Below are positions 20,087-30,600 of a stretch of 64,000 nt of DNA, one piece after another. A program made the position numbers and the translations under genes. Position 1 is the stretch's first letter, and every line of letters starts with the position of its first letter. The stretch is from positions 441,579 to 505,578 of the forward strand of contig BCHS01000001.1 of NCBI GenBank assembly GCA_039545275.1, in the 5' to 3' direction. Below the pieces are notes generated by a model. That model was not told the origin of the DNA and made no database searches. It worked only from the letters and a program-made list of their open reading frames with translations. The DNA comes from Pseudomicrostroma phylloplanum. Lineage: Eukaryota > Basidiomycota > Exobasidiomycetes > Microstromatales.

Positions 20087-20516
20087 CGTGTGTGGATATA
20101 TGCGGTCGGTTGCGGTGTCCAGAGAAGCAGAGAGGTCTTCTTCCGCCACTTGTTACAGATGAGACGGGACGGAGGCGCTAGGTAGTTGCAGCAGGCAGCG
20201 GCTAAACTGCAATGAATCCAAGAATTGTGATGACGAGGAGGAGAATTTGCTCTGTAGGATGACGAAGGATGTGAGGCGGAAGGATGGCAAGGAGAGACGA
20301 TGTGCGTTGGGTGCATGGACGGACCGACGGACAGGCGGGGTGGAGTTGGACTGACTGAGAGTCGAGTCGAGTTTCCCAGAAGCGCTCCGCTCCTTCCGTT
20401 CCACTGCTTCCGCCTTGGCGCCGACATCGTACACTACCGCACAAATACTGGCCTTTCTTGCCTCCTGCCTTCATCACTCAGACAGGAATCTGGCAGTTGT
20501 TGTCCCCTGAAGCAAG
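20087..20516. promoter_or_regulatory. divergent upstream region VMA9 / SNU23
   Basis: 430 bp between two divergent ATGs. It includes GGACTGACTGAGAGTCGAG at 20348-20366, which resembles elements before TOM7 and SF3A3. No gene is seen inside it. Confidence 0.45.
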
Positions 20517-21407
20517 ATGTCCAAGCCAACAGCAGCGGGAGGAGCCGGTGTTGGGCCTTCGCGGAGGACGTGGGACGTAGAAGAGTACACCTCCAAGGCG
20601 CGGGAGAGGGACCGGGAGGATAAGGAGCGAGCGCAGCAGAACGAGGAGAGGATACGCAAAGGTGAGTGCGGCGAGAGCTCAGAAGAGAAAAGGAGCGGGA
20701 GGATCTCTCTAGGTTGACATGGCAGCGTCATATCCCTGTCTCCGCCGGCAATCACAGGCCAAAAGCCCCTCCCCCGCACCAGCAAGCTCGATTCGCTCCC
20801 TCAACCCACCTCTCACCTCCAACCGCGCTCCCAGCCCCTCGACCTAGACAAGGACGTCGGCAAGACTCTCCTCGTGGACAATTCTGGCGACTCACGTCGT
20901 GGGGCAGGATACTACTGCGAGGTGTGCAGGAAGACGTGCAAGGATAGTATTGGGTATTTGGACCATGTTAATGGGAGGGACCGTGAGTGAAGGGCTCCGT
21001 CAAGGTCAAGGGAAGATCATTCGGGACAGAAGTTGACAGATGCTTTTCCTTCATTCACTCACCCCTCTCGTCCTTCATCAGACCTACGCCGGCTCGGCCA
21101 GACAACGCACGTCGCCCGCTCCACCGTCGAGCAAGTACGTGCGCGCATCCAACTGCTCCGCTCGCAAACCTCCTCTTCCTCTTCCAGCTCAGCAAAAGAG
21201 TACGATTTCCTCGAAAGAGTGAAAGCAATTGCAGATGCCGAGAGGGAGAAGAAGGAGGAGCGCAGGAGACGGAAGAGGGAGGAGAGGGAGCGAAAGGAGA
21301 GGGAGAGGGAAGAGGAGAGGAGAAAGGAGATGGGTGGAGGTGGGATTGAGGATGAGGCGATGATGAGCATGATGGGCTTTGGTGGGTTTGGGAGTAGTAA
21401 AAGGTGA
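20517..21407 (+). CDS. SNU23: U4/U6.U5 tri-snRNP protein Snu23 (ZMAT2 family)
   Basis: Three exons: 20517-20661, 20758-20982 and 21082-21407 (introns of 96 and 99 nt, both GTGAGT donors), 231 aa. The N-terminus (RRTWDVEEYTSKARERDRED) matches the W-D-x-E-x-Y-x-x-K-A start of the family. Exon 2 encodes the U1-like zinc finger, CX2CX12HX5H (YYCEVCRKTCKDSIGYLDHV, then NGRDH), whose last His codon is completed by exon 3 (HLRRLGQTTHVARSTVEQVR). A highly charged Arg/Glu coiled stretch and a Met/Gly-rich tail finish the protein. Snu23 binds near Prp38 in the spliceosomal B complex and is released at activation. Both splice joins restore the zinc finger exactly. Confidence 0.92.
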
Positions 21408-21714
21408 AGGGGGAGCCGAGGCCGAGTAGCGGGACCCAATGACCGTTGCGTGTGGGCACAATTGATTCATGTACATTATGCAATTCGAGAGGTTAGCACT
21501 CGACATCTACCTATACCACGCATCCAAGACTGACGATGAGAATCTCATGAGTGTAATGACGTTGCTCGTTCTAATTCTGCGTTGCAATTGTGAAGTCCAG
21601 ACAAATTCCCTTTCAAGACATCCCCATGAGGTTCCCCTCCCTCTACCCGTATAGCCAAGCCAAGTCTACTCGCTACCCAAACACGCCCATCTGCTACATC
21701 CGCAATCATCTATC
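21408..21714. other. convergent 3' region SNU23 / MTD1
   Basis: 307 bp between two stop codons; two 3' UTRs presumed, no gene seen. Confidence 0.5.
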
Positions 21715-23013
21715 TCACCTCCCCGACCCATCCTCAATCATATCCTTTGCCTCAACCAATCTCAACAAGTTCCTCTGCAGCATCGTGCACGTCATCTTCC
21801 CCACCGCAGGCAGATAGACGGCCGCTCGTCTCCTCACGTCCTTTTCGAAGTTCTTTTCGCTAGAGAAGTTGACCACGACGGAGCCGGGGTTGATGGAGTC
21901 GGTGGACACCTTGAAGTTGGCAGAGGGCACGCCGGAGATGATGATCGACGAGGCGGCCACACAGCTTGCTTGGTCCTGCAGGGGCGAAGGGCGGACGATG
22001 TGGTGCGGTCGTACACGGGAGGAGGCGTTGCGTTCTCGAGCGGCGCGGACTGCCTTGGAGGGGACGTGGGGTGCCTCCTGTTCGCCCGTCTGCTCGTTGC
22101 TAGATTGACCTCGCTTGGAAAATTCTTGGATGGAGTCAAGGTCCACCGAAAAGACACGGGCGCCATCGTTGGCGAGGAGGGCTGCTAGCGGTCGGCCCAC
22201 GACCTCAGAGCGGTTGATGACGGTGATCGTCTTGCCCCTCAGTCGATCTCCGTATGGCAAGGAGCGATCATAGACGCCCATTGCCTCTAGGCACTTGACA
22301 ATGGCTAGTGGAGTGCAGGGGAGGATACCCTTGACCAGTCCAGGAGGGACCGCCTCGTCGTTGCCGAGAGAGTGATCGTGACTCTTGCCCTGCAGAGAAG
22401 CAGTGACTTGCTCCTTTTCGTGTTGCGTAAGGACGTTGCCCTCTGCCGTGGCTCCCGGAGCTCCTCCGAGCTGAGAAGGAGCGATCCATCGTACATTGTG
22501 GTACAGATTCCAAGCAAAGGAGAAAGAAAGACCCTCTACGTCCTTGGACGGCTTGATGATCTGTGACAAGTAAGTGTCCTGGCGACCGCCAAAGACGGGG
22601 AAGTAGACCATGATACCATCGACAGTCTCATCGGCATTGGCCGCAATGATCAGGTCTTCGACATCGTCCTCCAAGCCGGGCTTCTTGTCGTCCTCGCTGG
22701 GAGGCTCTGCGCCCTCTGCCTGGTCCCACGTCCTCCAAATGTCAAACTCCATACCGACCGACTCGCAAGCCTTCTTGGTCCACTCTGCATATGCAATCGA
22801 GGGTGGTGAAGGAGTGGCCAAGATGCCTACAAGGCGCGGGCGTCGCTTGCCAGTGGCGACCCGAGACTCGATCTGCGATGTGATCGAGTCGACAAAGGGC
22901 TTTGCAATGGCAGCTGCGCTGACGAGCTTGCCGGGGTTGGTCTCGCTGATGGCCTCGGCAGAGGAGGAGGAGGCGGCGGCATTGCCAGTGGTGTTTAGCG
23001 ATGGCTCGGTCAT
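21715..23013 (-). CDS. MTD1: NAD-dependent 5,10-methylenetetrahydrofolate dehydrogenase (Mtd1)
   Basis: The ATG at 23013 gives 432 aa (MTEPSLNTTGNAAAS). The catalytic N-domain contains PFVDSITSQIESRVATG, VGILATPSPPSIAYAEWTKK and VDGIMVYFPVFGGRQDTYLS, followed by IIKPSKDVEGLSFSF. The NAD-binding half has KGILPCTPLAIVKCLEAMGV, GKTITVINRSEVVGRPLAAL and LANDGARVFSVDLDSIQEF. These are Mtd1-specific signatures, distinct from the trifunctional C1-THF synthase. The enzyme oxidises methylene-THF to methenyl-THF in the cytosol and feeds purine synthesis. The protein is longer than yeast Mtd1 (about 320 aa) because of the N-terminal Ser/Ala stretch, an insert after RWIAPSQL, and a linker after IQEF. The same frame is open for 231 more codons upstream; see the separate entry. 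Confidence 0.92.
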   Translation of the reverse strand: MTEPSLNTTGNAAASSSSAEAISETNPGKLVSAAAIAKPFVDSITSQIESRVATGKRRPRLVGILATPSPPSIAYAEWTKKACESVGMEFDIWRTWDQAEGAEPPSEDDKKPGLEDDVEDLIIAANADETVDGIMVYFPVFGGRQDTYLSQIIKPSKDVEGLSFSFAWNLYHNVRWIAPSQLGGAPGATAEGNVLTQHEKEQVTASLQGKSHDHSLGNDEAVPPGLVKGILPCTPLAIVKCLEAMGVYDRSLPYGDRLRGKTITVINRSEVVGRPLAALLANDGARVFSVDLDSIQEFSKRGQSSNEQTGEQEAPHVPSKAVRAARERNASSRVRPHHIVRPSPLQDQASCVAASSIIISGVPSANFKVSTDSINPGSVVVNFSSEKNFEKDVRRRAAVYLPAVGKMTCTMLQRNLLRLVEAKDMIEDGSGR

Positions 23014-23706
23014 ACTCGATGCGATGCCCTGCAAGACTACGTGTGGAGACGAGGGAAGGTGAAGTGCGTCCTGAGCAAAGTGGTTGAAGTGTGCCTCGAG
23101 GGTAGCTTCTGTCTCTTCAGCAGAGCAGACCGTGGCAGAGTGGAAGGTGTCAAGGAGAGCGTTGAAGCGGGCTTTACGTTGAGATCTTACGACGGGGTCC
23201 TCTGCACGAGAGGATTTGATGGGTGGACGGGCAAGGGCAGAGAGGAGCGAATTGAGCTCTGTTACGCCGACCTTGGACTGGGCGAGGTATTGAGAGAGCC
23301 TTTGGGCCTCTTCGTGGAAGTTGGGAGAGGTCTGTAGCGACCGCTGGCTTGGTACAGTGGGGTAGGCAGACGAAGTGGGGCTAAGCTGGTTCTGGGTGCA
23401 AGCAAAGCTGCGAGAAGTACGACGGGAAGCTTGGTACCTGGTCGCAGACTTCAGAGAAGAAGCGGTGGACAGGAAGGCCGTGGGGCGAATTGAAGGCAGC
23501 TTGGGCAAAAGGCGGGAGGGAAGTGGTCGAGATGCGGGGAAGCAAGGCGGCAAGGGAGTGAGGGTGAAGGCGAAGAATGGGAGGATGAGGGTGGGCTGGA
23601 AGAGTGTATGACCCTGGAGGCGATGACTTTGTTGAGGGCAATGGTGATTAGATGGAGCAAAAGAAGCAAAGATGGCAATCAGAAGACTTGTACCGCTCCC
23701 GCACAC
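23014..23706 (-). other. open in-frame extension upstream of MTD1, presequence-like
   Basis: The MTD1 frame stays open for 231 codons ahead of ATG 23013 but contains no ATG; the first codon of the open stretch usually reported (23706) is GTG. The outer 130 residues contain essentially no Asp or Glu and are rich in Ser, Thr, Arg and Pro (for example FLSTASSLKSATRYQASRRT), as mitochondrial presequences are. Nearer the ATG the translation is amphipathic and uses codons like the genes around it (AQRLSQYLAQSKVGVTELNS). This may be a real N-terminal extension made from a non-AUG start or a spliced first exon that I could not place. A chance open frame is the alternative. Confidence 0.4.
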
Positions 23707-24305
23707 ACGGAACCACGCCGCTCTCGAAAAAATTCATGACGGACAGACGAAAATGCCCCGAGGCACATGTCACGACCTGGGCTCCAGAGACTCGACTCGT
23801 ACGCCTGGCGGGACGCACGTCTTCCAGTGTGCCATCGTGAATGCTCTGGGGTGTGACAGACTCATTCACAATAGGTCTACTCGACGGAACCCATGATCAC
23901 TACTTTCACGCAGCCAGAGGCACCTCAGCAAGTCTAATCATGCTAAATTGCTGGCGCGCAGCCACCGTGGCACATCGGACGCGACCTTTTGTCCCATCAC
24001 GCGTCGTAAGCTTGCCCCTCTGCTCGACAAGATTGATGGTGCTACTGATGAGGGTGGTCGTCGTCGGCTGATCCCGTCGTCGTTGTAGTTGGAGGCGGCT
24101 GAAATTTGCGCCAGGGAGCTGAGGAGGCGGAGGAGTAGTGACCTCAGACTTCCTCGCTGATGACTCCTGCAATCGCACATCTTATCTCCGCTCCGATTTC
24201 CAATCGGGGAAGGCAGCGAGGACTCCGAGACCCAGTTACCACCCTCACATTCCTCCCCATACCCAAAGCTTGTCCATATCTCCTCCCCTCGCTGCTTCCG
24301 TCGAG
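23707..24305. promoter_or_regulatory. divergent upstream region MTD1 / MOCS1
   Basis: 600 bp between the MTD1 extension and the MoaA ATG; it must carry both promoters. Short frames only; nothing recognised. Confidence 0.4.
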
Positions 24306-25971
24306 ATGCTGAGATCAAGGCAGAGCTCTGTCTCGAGCCTCCTTCGGAGCACCACCTCCCCTCCCCTCCCTGGCGCGCCATCTTCCTCGTCTACTTGCTT
24401 GCCACTGCCTAGTCTACCTGGGTCAAGCGCGGGGAGCAGGCAGAGCAGCACATCAGCGCCGCGGAGGAGACCTCATGCTGACCGGTTGCGCCATGAGACT
24501 GCAGCGGGGCCATCATTCGACAGTATCCTCTCGACGTCGAAGGGCGCGAGTGGCAGGCAGGGGGAAGTGTTGAGGGCTAAGGTACAGGTGAGATGAGCAT
24601 ATGAGAACGCACTTCGATTGGAGAACCAAATGCGCTGACGCTCGTCCCGATTGCTCATTACAGAGTCGCATTCGTAGCATCGATGCTGCAAGACCGGCCG
24701 ACCTAGAGTATCCCGCAGAGCGTCCTAGCCCACCAGCAGCAAGTCTCAATACTGCCACTACTTCATCAGCCTCGGCAAACTCACCTCCTACACTCCTCGA
24801 CTCCTTTTCCCGCAAGCATACCTATCTCCGGCTCTCCCTCACGGAACGCTGTTCCTTTCGCTGCGTCTACTGTATGCCACCTTCGGGCGTACCTCTTACC
24901 CCAAAACCTCATCTTCTGACTACACCAGAGGTGATGCGGATAGCTAAGGCCTTTGTGGAGATGGGTGTCAAGAAGGTCCGGCTGACGGGCGGAGAGCCGC
25001 TGTTGCGGAAAGATGTGGCAGAGATTGTCCGCAAGCTCCGAGACGATCTAGACGTTCGGGAGATCGGGCTCACGACAAATGGACTTGTGCTGGAGAGGAT
25101 GCTTCCGGAGCTTGTGAGCTCGGGACTCACCCACGTCAACATCTCCATCGACTCGCTACGGCACGATCGGTTTGCAGAGCTATCTCGCATGCCTGGGAAG
25201 ACGCTGGATAAGGTCATGAGCGCGATTCGAGCTGCTCTGAGCATTCGAAAAGAGCAGATCAATGGCGGTATGGACCCCAGCAAGGCCCTGAAGATCAAGC
25301 TTAATGTGGTGGTGATGAAGGGACGCAATGAGGACGAGGTTGCTGATTTTGTAAACCTCACAAGGGACATGGACCTTGACGTGCGGTTCATCGAGGTGAG
25401 TCGATGGAATCTAAGCTTACATTGTGGGCCGTTCCTGATGTCACCCTCATCTGCTCTCCCCTCGCAGTACATGCCCTTCTTCTCCAACTCCTGGTCTACC
25501 TCTCTACTGGTCCCTTCTTCGGACCTCCTCACCTCCCTCTCCGCCCGTCATCCAAACATCGAACGTCACATCGACTCGGCAAACGATACCACACGCCACT
25601 ATACCATCCCCAACCATCGTGGGAGATTTGGCTTCATCTCCAGCATGACGGACCACTTCTGTGGCAGCTGTAATCGAGTCAGAGTGCTCGCAGACGGCGG
25701 TATGAAGGTCTGTCTGTTTGGAGATGGCGGTAAAGGCGAAGTGAGCTTGAGAGACGCCATTCGCCAATCTCCACCTTCGTCTACCAACGAGGCCGGCGAG
25801 GGAAAGAACGCCGATTTGCCTCTTAAGCAGCTCATCTCCCTCGCCTTAGACAAGAAGCATTTCAAGCACGCCGGACTGCGCAACCCTCTTGAAATCTGGC
25901 AAGCCGCCGAGGGCAAGAAGGGTGGCGAAGAGACGTCGGTGGGAAGGGAGATGAGTCGAATTGGAGGTTAG
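24306..25971 (+). CDS. MOCS1A: GTP 3',8-cyclase (MoaA / MOCS1A part of the MOCS1 locus)
   Basis: Three exons: 24306-24587, 24664-25395 and 25468-25971; 505 aa, with a Ser/Arg-rich mitochondrial-type N-terminus (MLRSRQSSVSSLLRSTTS). Radical-SAM cluster CX3CX2C (ERCSFRCVYCMPP), SAM-binding VRLTGGEPLLRKD, then IGLTTNG and THVNISIDSLRHDRF. Intron 2 (72 nt) joins DVRFIE to YMPFFSNSW, the family motif. The second [4Fe-4S] site is CX2CX13C (FCGSCNRVRVLADGGMKVC). The protein ends in SRIGG directly before TAG, the C-terminal double glycine that is essential in human MOCS1A. The enzyme converts GTP to 3',8-cyclo-GTP, the first step of molybdenum-cofactor synthesis, in mitochondria. The MoaC frame follows in the same phase straight after the stop. 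Confidence 0.93.
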
Positions 25972-27303
25972 GGCTCAGGGGAGGGATTCTGGCCCATTTC
26001 GAAGGCTGCTGTCACACTGCGAGAGGCGCAAGGAGATGTACAGCAGCGTGGAGATTTGGTGCGGCATCCTCGCCCCCTGGCACAGAAAGTACCGATACAG
26101 CGTAGCTGGGGCCTGGCCCGAGCGACAACGATCACACCTCTCCTCGCAGTCGAGGGGCTGCAGAAGAGATCGCGGACCCAATGTGTAAGAAGCAGCATTC
26201 TGGCCGGCCTTTATGCAGGGCAACGGCTGCGCCCCTTCAGCTCGACGTCCTCAACCTCCAATCGAGGTACCTCCCGTAGAGACGAGTTAGAGGAAGACGA
26301 GGAAGAAGACTTCAACCCCTGGGCCGACCTAGACGACTCTACGACCGACTGGGAACGAGCGCAAGCCAAGTCTAGCACCACAAGGCCCGCGCAAGCCGCC
26401 ACTACAGGGAGCGAAGAGCTCCCGAGTAGCAGTCAGCAGACGCAGGTGCAGGGAGGAATGAAGTTGTCCGAAGAGGAGAAGATGTGGCTCGCGGCCGTCT
26501 CTGCTAAGCTGGAGCGGGATGCTGGCGTTAGCGAGGGGCAGACTCGACGGCAGCGCCAACGGCAAGCTTCATCGCAGGCGCTTGAGTACTCGCCTACACC
26601 GCGGATCGTCTACCCTCCTCCGCCTGCTAGCCAGGCTATTCGCGAGGAGCCCAGAGCAGGCAGCACTCCTCCTGCCAGTGCTGCCGCCACTGTAGAGCCT
26701 CCGCGTCTGACACACCTTGATGCATCGACGCACCAGCCCTCGATGGTCAACATCTCCTCCAAGCCCAGCACACTGCGCACCGCCACCGCGACCGGGAAAG
26801 TATTCCTACCGTGGTCCTGTCTTGACCTCCTCTCCACCAGCAGTGCCTCCGCCGGGGAGGGGATCGGGGAGGTGGACTCGCCCGCAGGCAAAGGTCCCGT
26901 CTTTACCACTGCCCGTCTGGCAGGCGTGATGGCCGCCAAGCGCACAGCCGAGTGGGTGCCGCTGTGCCATTCTGTTCCCCTCGACGGATGCGAGATTCTC
27001 TTCGACCTCGTCATCCCTTCTTCCTCCTCCAACTCGGCCTCCCCAGCAGCAACAGCTGCCCTAAACCCGTCCTCACTACCCTACATCTCTATCCGCGCAA
27101 CGACTACTACCCGCTCTGCTACGGGCGTGGAGATGGAGGCGCTCGTCGCTGTGCAGGCCGCGGCGGCGACTGTGTGGGACATGCTCAAGAGCGTCGCGGG
27201 GAGGGAGATGCGCGTGGGCGATGTGATGGTCGTGCAGAAGAGTGGGGGGAAGAGCGGGGATTGGCTTCGGAGAGAAGAAGAAGAGGTGGGCGGGAAGGAG
27301 TGA
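25972..27303 (+). CDS. MOCS1B: cPMP synthase (MoaC / MOCS1B part), no AUG of its own at the 5' end
   Basis: This frame is continuous with MoaA: after its TAG (25969-25971) the same phase stays open to the TGA ending at 27303. The first in-frame ATG is only at 26458, so MoaC is probably made as a MoaA-MoaC fusion through alternative splicing; a candidate intron is 25967-26149. The segment around 26170-26265 (VRSSILAGLYAGQRLRPFSS) resembles a mitochondrial presequence. The MoaC domain fills the last 200 residues: RLTHLDAS, MVNISSKPSTLRTATATGKV, TTARLAGVMAAKRTAEWVPL, CHSVPLDGCEI, TGVEMEALVAVQAAAATVWD, MLK and KSGGKSGDW. The His of PLCH and the Asp and Lys residues of WDMLK and GGKSG match catalytic positions. 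It converts 3',8-cyclo-GTP to cPMP. Confidence 0.85.
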   Translation, partial: GSGEGFWPISKAAVTLREAQGDVQQRGDLVRHPRPLAQKVPIQRSWGLARATTITPLLAVEGLQKRSRTQCVRSSILAGLYAGQRLRPFSSTSSTSNRGTSRRDELEEDEEEDFNPWADLDDSTTDWERAQAKSSTTRPAQAATTGSEELPSSSQQTQVQGGMKLSEEEKMWLAAVSAKLERDAGVSEGQTRRQRQRQASSQALEYSPTPRIVYPPPPASQAIREEPRAGSTPPASAAATVEPPRLTHLDASTHQPSMVNISSKPSTLRTATATGKVFLPWSCLDLLSTSSASAGEGIGEVDSPAGKGPVFTTARLAGVMAAKRTAEWVPLCHSVPLDGCEILFDLVIPSSSSNSASPAATAALNPSSLPYISIRATTTTRSATGVEMEALVAVQAAAATVWDMLKSVAGREMRVGDVMVVQKSGGKSGDWLRREEEEVGGKE

Positions 27304-27615
27304 GTGGATAGACTGATCAGATGAGCGACACGCTCTTTAGAGTCGCTACAGCTGTCTTGCATTCGGCGCATGCAAATAGATTCGTTATATCAGATAGATG
27401 CAGAGATCGGAATATTGGGAGGGAAGTAGGATCTGCTGGGAAAGCAGACGTTTCATCAGGGTATAGGACGTACGTTGCAGTACAGCACTTTATAGCAAAG
27501 GAAAGGGAACAACGAAGAGAAGGAAAAGAAGACGAAACAAGCGATGTCGGAGATGAGGCATGGGTGGGCAAGAGAGGTCAAGGGGCCGTTGGACGAAGAG
27601 GCGCCAGAAGGAGGA
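27304..27615. other. convergent 3' region MOCS1 / BUB1
   Basis: 312 bp between the stops of two convergent genes; no gene seen. Confidence 0.5.
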
Positions 27616-30600
27616 TCAAGCTCGTCGCTTCATGGACCAGATCTCGAGCTTCTTCAGCAGTCCCTTGAGATTCTGAGAGTAGTAGGGGACGAGAAAGAGG
27701 TTTGGTCAGTCTCCGGTTGCACTCTATTCTCCCCAGCTTTCATCGTTGCGCTGCGACTCACCTTTCCACCCTTGAGACAGTTTGCCTCGAGCCAGTCCTC
27801 CATCTCCGCCCTTACAGCTCCCACCTGCTCAGGGATGGGCATCTGTCCTCCTGCTCCAGCAGCCAGCTTAGGGTTCAAGAGCACCTCAAAGAGCTTCGTC
27901 CATAGCTCTCCCTGCCACCACCTCTTCCAGCTCCCCACAACCTTCTGCCTCCGAACCCCACTGCCAGGCTCGACGACCCAAGTCGTCTCGATGTACTTTC
28001 CAAAGAGGAGACAATACGCCACGCTCGCCACGCCAAAGTAGTCAACCTGGTGTGTCCAGGGTCGTCCCTCGCGCATCTCGGCACAATCCCGCGCGTCCGT
28101 CTCCCAGTCGGCAATGAAGGTCTGTGAAGTTGGGAAGACGGAGAGGTCGATGGCTCGGCCGAAGTCGAGGAGGTGCACGCCCTTTGAGCTCCACCCGCCT
28201 GAGCCGTCACGGGAGTAGGTGTTGGACCAGGTGGTGCCTGCTGCGGGCTCTTCGAGACGCAGGAGGACATTGTCGATCTTCAGGTCGCCGTGCAGCAGCT
28301 TGGCTGCGTGCAGGGACTCGACGAGACGGAGGAGCTCGATGGTGAAGAACATGGCCAGGACTTCCTCTACACCGTTGGAGCCGGCTGTGGCGGGCGCACC
28401 GAGAGCGGCAGTGGGGGCGACTCCAGCAGCGGAAGCTTGGTTGACGAGCTCGAGCAAGGTGCCCTTCTCTCCCCACTCGAGGATCAGGTAACTCTCGTCC
28501 TGGAAGGCGTAGAAGCGTCTGGCACTGATGATGCTCTGCAGAGCACGAGCTTCTAGCCTGGCTCGCAGCTGGCCCAGGACGTAGAATTCCCATCGATTGG
28601 GCGGCGACTCGACCTTGATGGCCACCATTCTTCTACGCTCAGCCTCGTCCTCGTCTTCCTCCTCATCTTCCTCGTCCTCTCCATCGGCTTCGTTGGTGAA
28701 AGAAGAGTCACCTGTGATTCCACCCAATGTCGCGCCTTGCTTCGACCTGCTGCCGGACGGGATCTTGTTCTCCACGTCCTCGGCGAGGAAGACCGATCCG
28801 TAAGCCCCTTCACCCAGCATTTCCCTGACCGAAAAGACGACGCGGTCCACCTCGAGTTCCCAGTCCTTTGATCCGACAAAGGACGAATTGCCCACCGACT
28901 TGCGCAGTTGTGCTTTTGCACGCTTCTTCAAAGCAGGGAGCTGCTGAGCCGAGCGAGAGGTGCAGTCGCGGTAGTCAGGCGAGGACTCAATGGGCAGAGC
29001 CAGGGCCGTCAGGACTAGCTCAATGACCTCGGGGTCCGTTGGGCAGGCAGGGTTGGGCGCAGTTGTGACCAGAGCAGTAGAAGCAGGTACAGCCTCGGCA
29101 GAGTCTTGCCAGCTGCTTGTCCGTTCATCGCGCTTCTCAATGGTGTACCCTGGGCTGAGGGAGAATTGAGCTTGGCCGCCATATTGACTGCGAGAAGCTT
29201 GATCCTGACTGCTCTCCTCCGATGTGAATGATCGCTCATCGCGGGCCGCATTTTGCGCAAGACCTTGAGGAGGAGGAGCAAGAGATTGCTCCCGGTCTTC
29301 CTCTTCCTCTTCAGACTCTTCGGGCACGCTGCCCACGCGACTTTTAGCAGGTGTAGCCAGTCCCCATCTCGTCTCATACTCGGTCCTCTCCGAGATCGTA
29401 GTGAGCTGATCGTAGCGTGCACCGCCTTCGAGTAGATCTTGACCTTCTGCGAAGTTGTAGCCTCGCTCATCCTGCTCGGGCTCGGAGCCCTCGTCATCCT
29501 CATCATCCGCTGCAATAGCAGGTAAGATGCGCTTGGCACCGCCCCGTGGACCTGCAGCGAGTGGCTGTTCGTCGCGTTCCTCCTCCTCCTCTTCCTCCTC
29601 CTCTACAAAGATGTTCTTCTTGGCAGCAGCGCCTAGACCAGTCAGCGGTTTGCGGAGAGGAGTAGCAGCTGGCAGAGCGTTGGCAGCTCCTCCGAGCCCG
29701 CCTCGTGCGTTGGCAGCGAAGCCTCTGCTAGGGCCAGGAGCGGCTCGAAGGGGGGTCGCCTGAACAATGGCGTTCTCGTCGCTTACCATACGAGGAGGAG
29801 CGGTGGGTGGTGCAGTGAAGCCTAGGCTGCCGCTAGCTCCACCACGTTGCAGGGGAGTCGGAGTCGGTGATACACCACCTCGTGGCACATACTCGTCTTC
29901 GTCATCCTCATCTTCCGACTCGGGCTCCTCCGAGTCAGACTCATCATCGTCTGATCCAGGGCCATTGATCAGCTCAAGCGCAGCTCGATTTGCCTCGCGT
30001 GTGAAGGCAGTGACTGTTGGCTCTCTTGCACCGATGAGGGTCATGTTGGGGTTCTTCTTGGTGCGCTTCTCAGACACAAAGGAGTCTTGCTGAGGGCTCG
30101 GGGAAGCCTCTCGTCTGACTGGCGAGGCCTGCATGGGGGTTGAGCTGCCTTCGAGAGGGAGGCTCTCCTCCTCCGGCTCCTCTTCCTCGACGGGAGCCTG
30201 AGGTGCAGGCGCGTCGAGATAGCTCCATGGATCTTCCTCTTCGTCGCCATCGATGTTCAGAGGCCACTTCTGCTGCATTGCTTTGACCTCGTCCATACTA
30301 CGCTCGGCAGACCTCGAAGTTGACGTTGAAGATGTTGCTGCGCTGATATCCATGCCGGGGTAAAGCAGAGCCTCTGGCACAGCCAATCGCTCGGGCCGCT
30401 TCGTAGAAGAGCTCGCAGAAGGCTCTGCTGCTCGGGAAGAGGTCTTGGTCGATTTCAGGATCTTCTTGTCTTTACTGTTGCTGCTGCTGCTGCCGTGATG
30501 AGATGTAGACGCCGGTTTCGAAGAGGGCAGAGCGGTGCGCTTCTCTTGCTCCCGATTCGCGCCCAGCTTCGTCACATCGCCTAGCTCGACTCCTCGCAAG

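Noticed and set aside
26036..26188. ATG at 26036 as an independent MoaC start
   Set aside because: It is in a different frame from MoaC and stops at 26188 without a convincing donor to bring it into frame.
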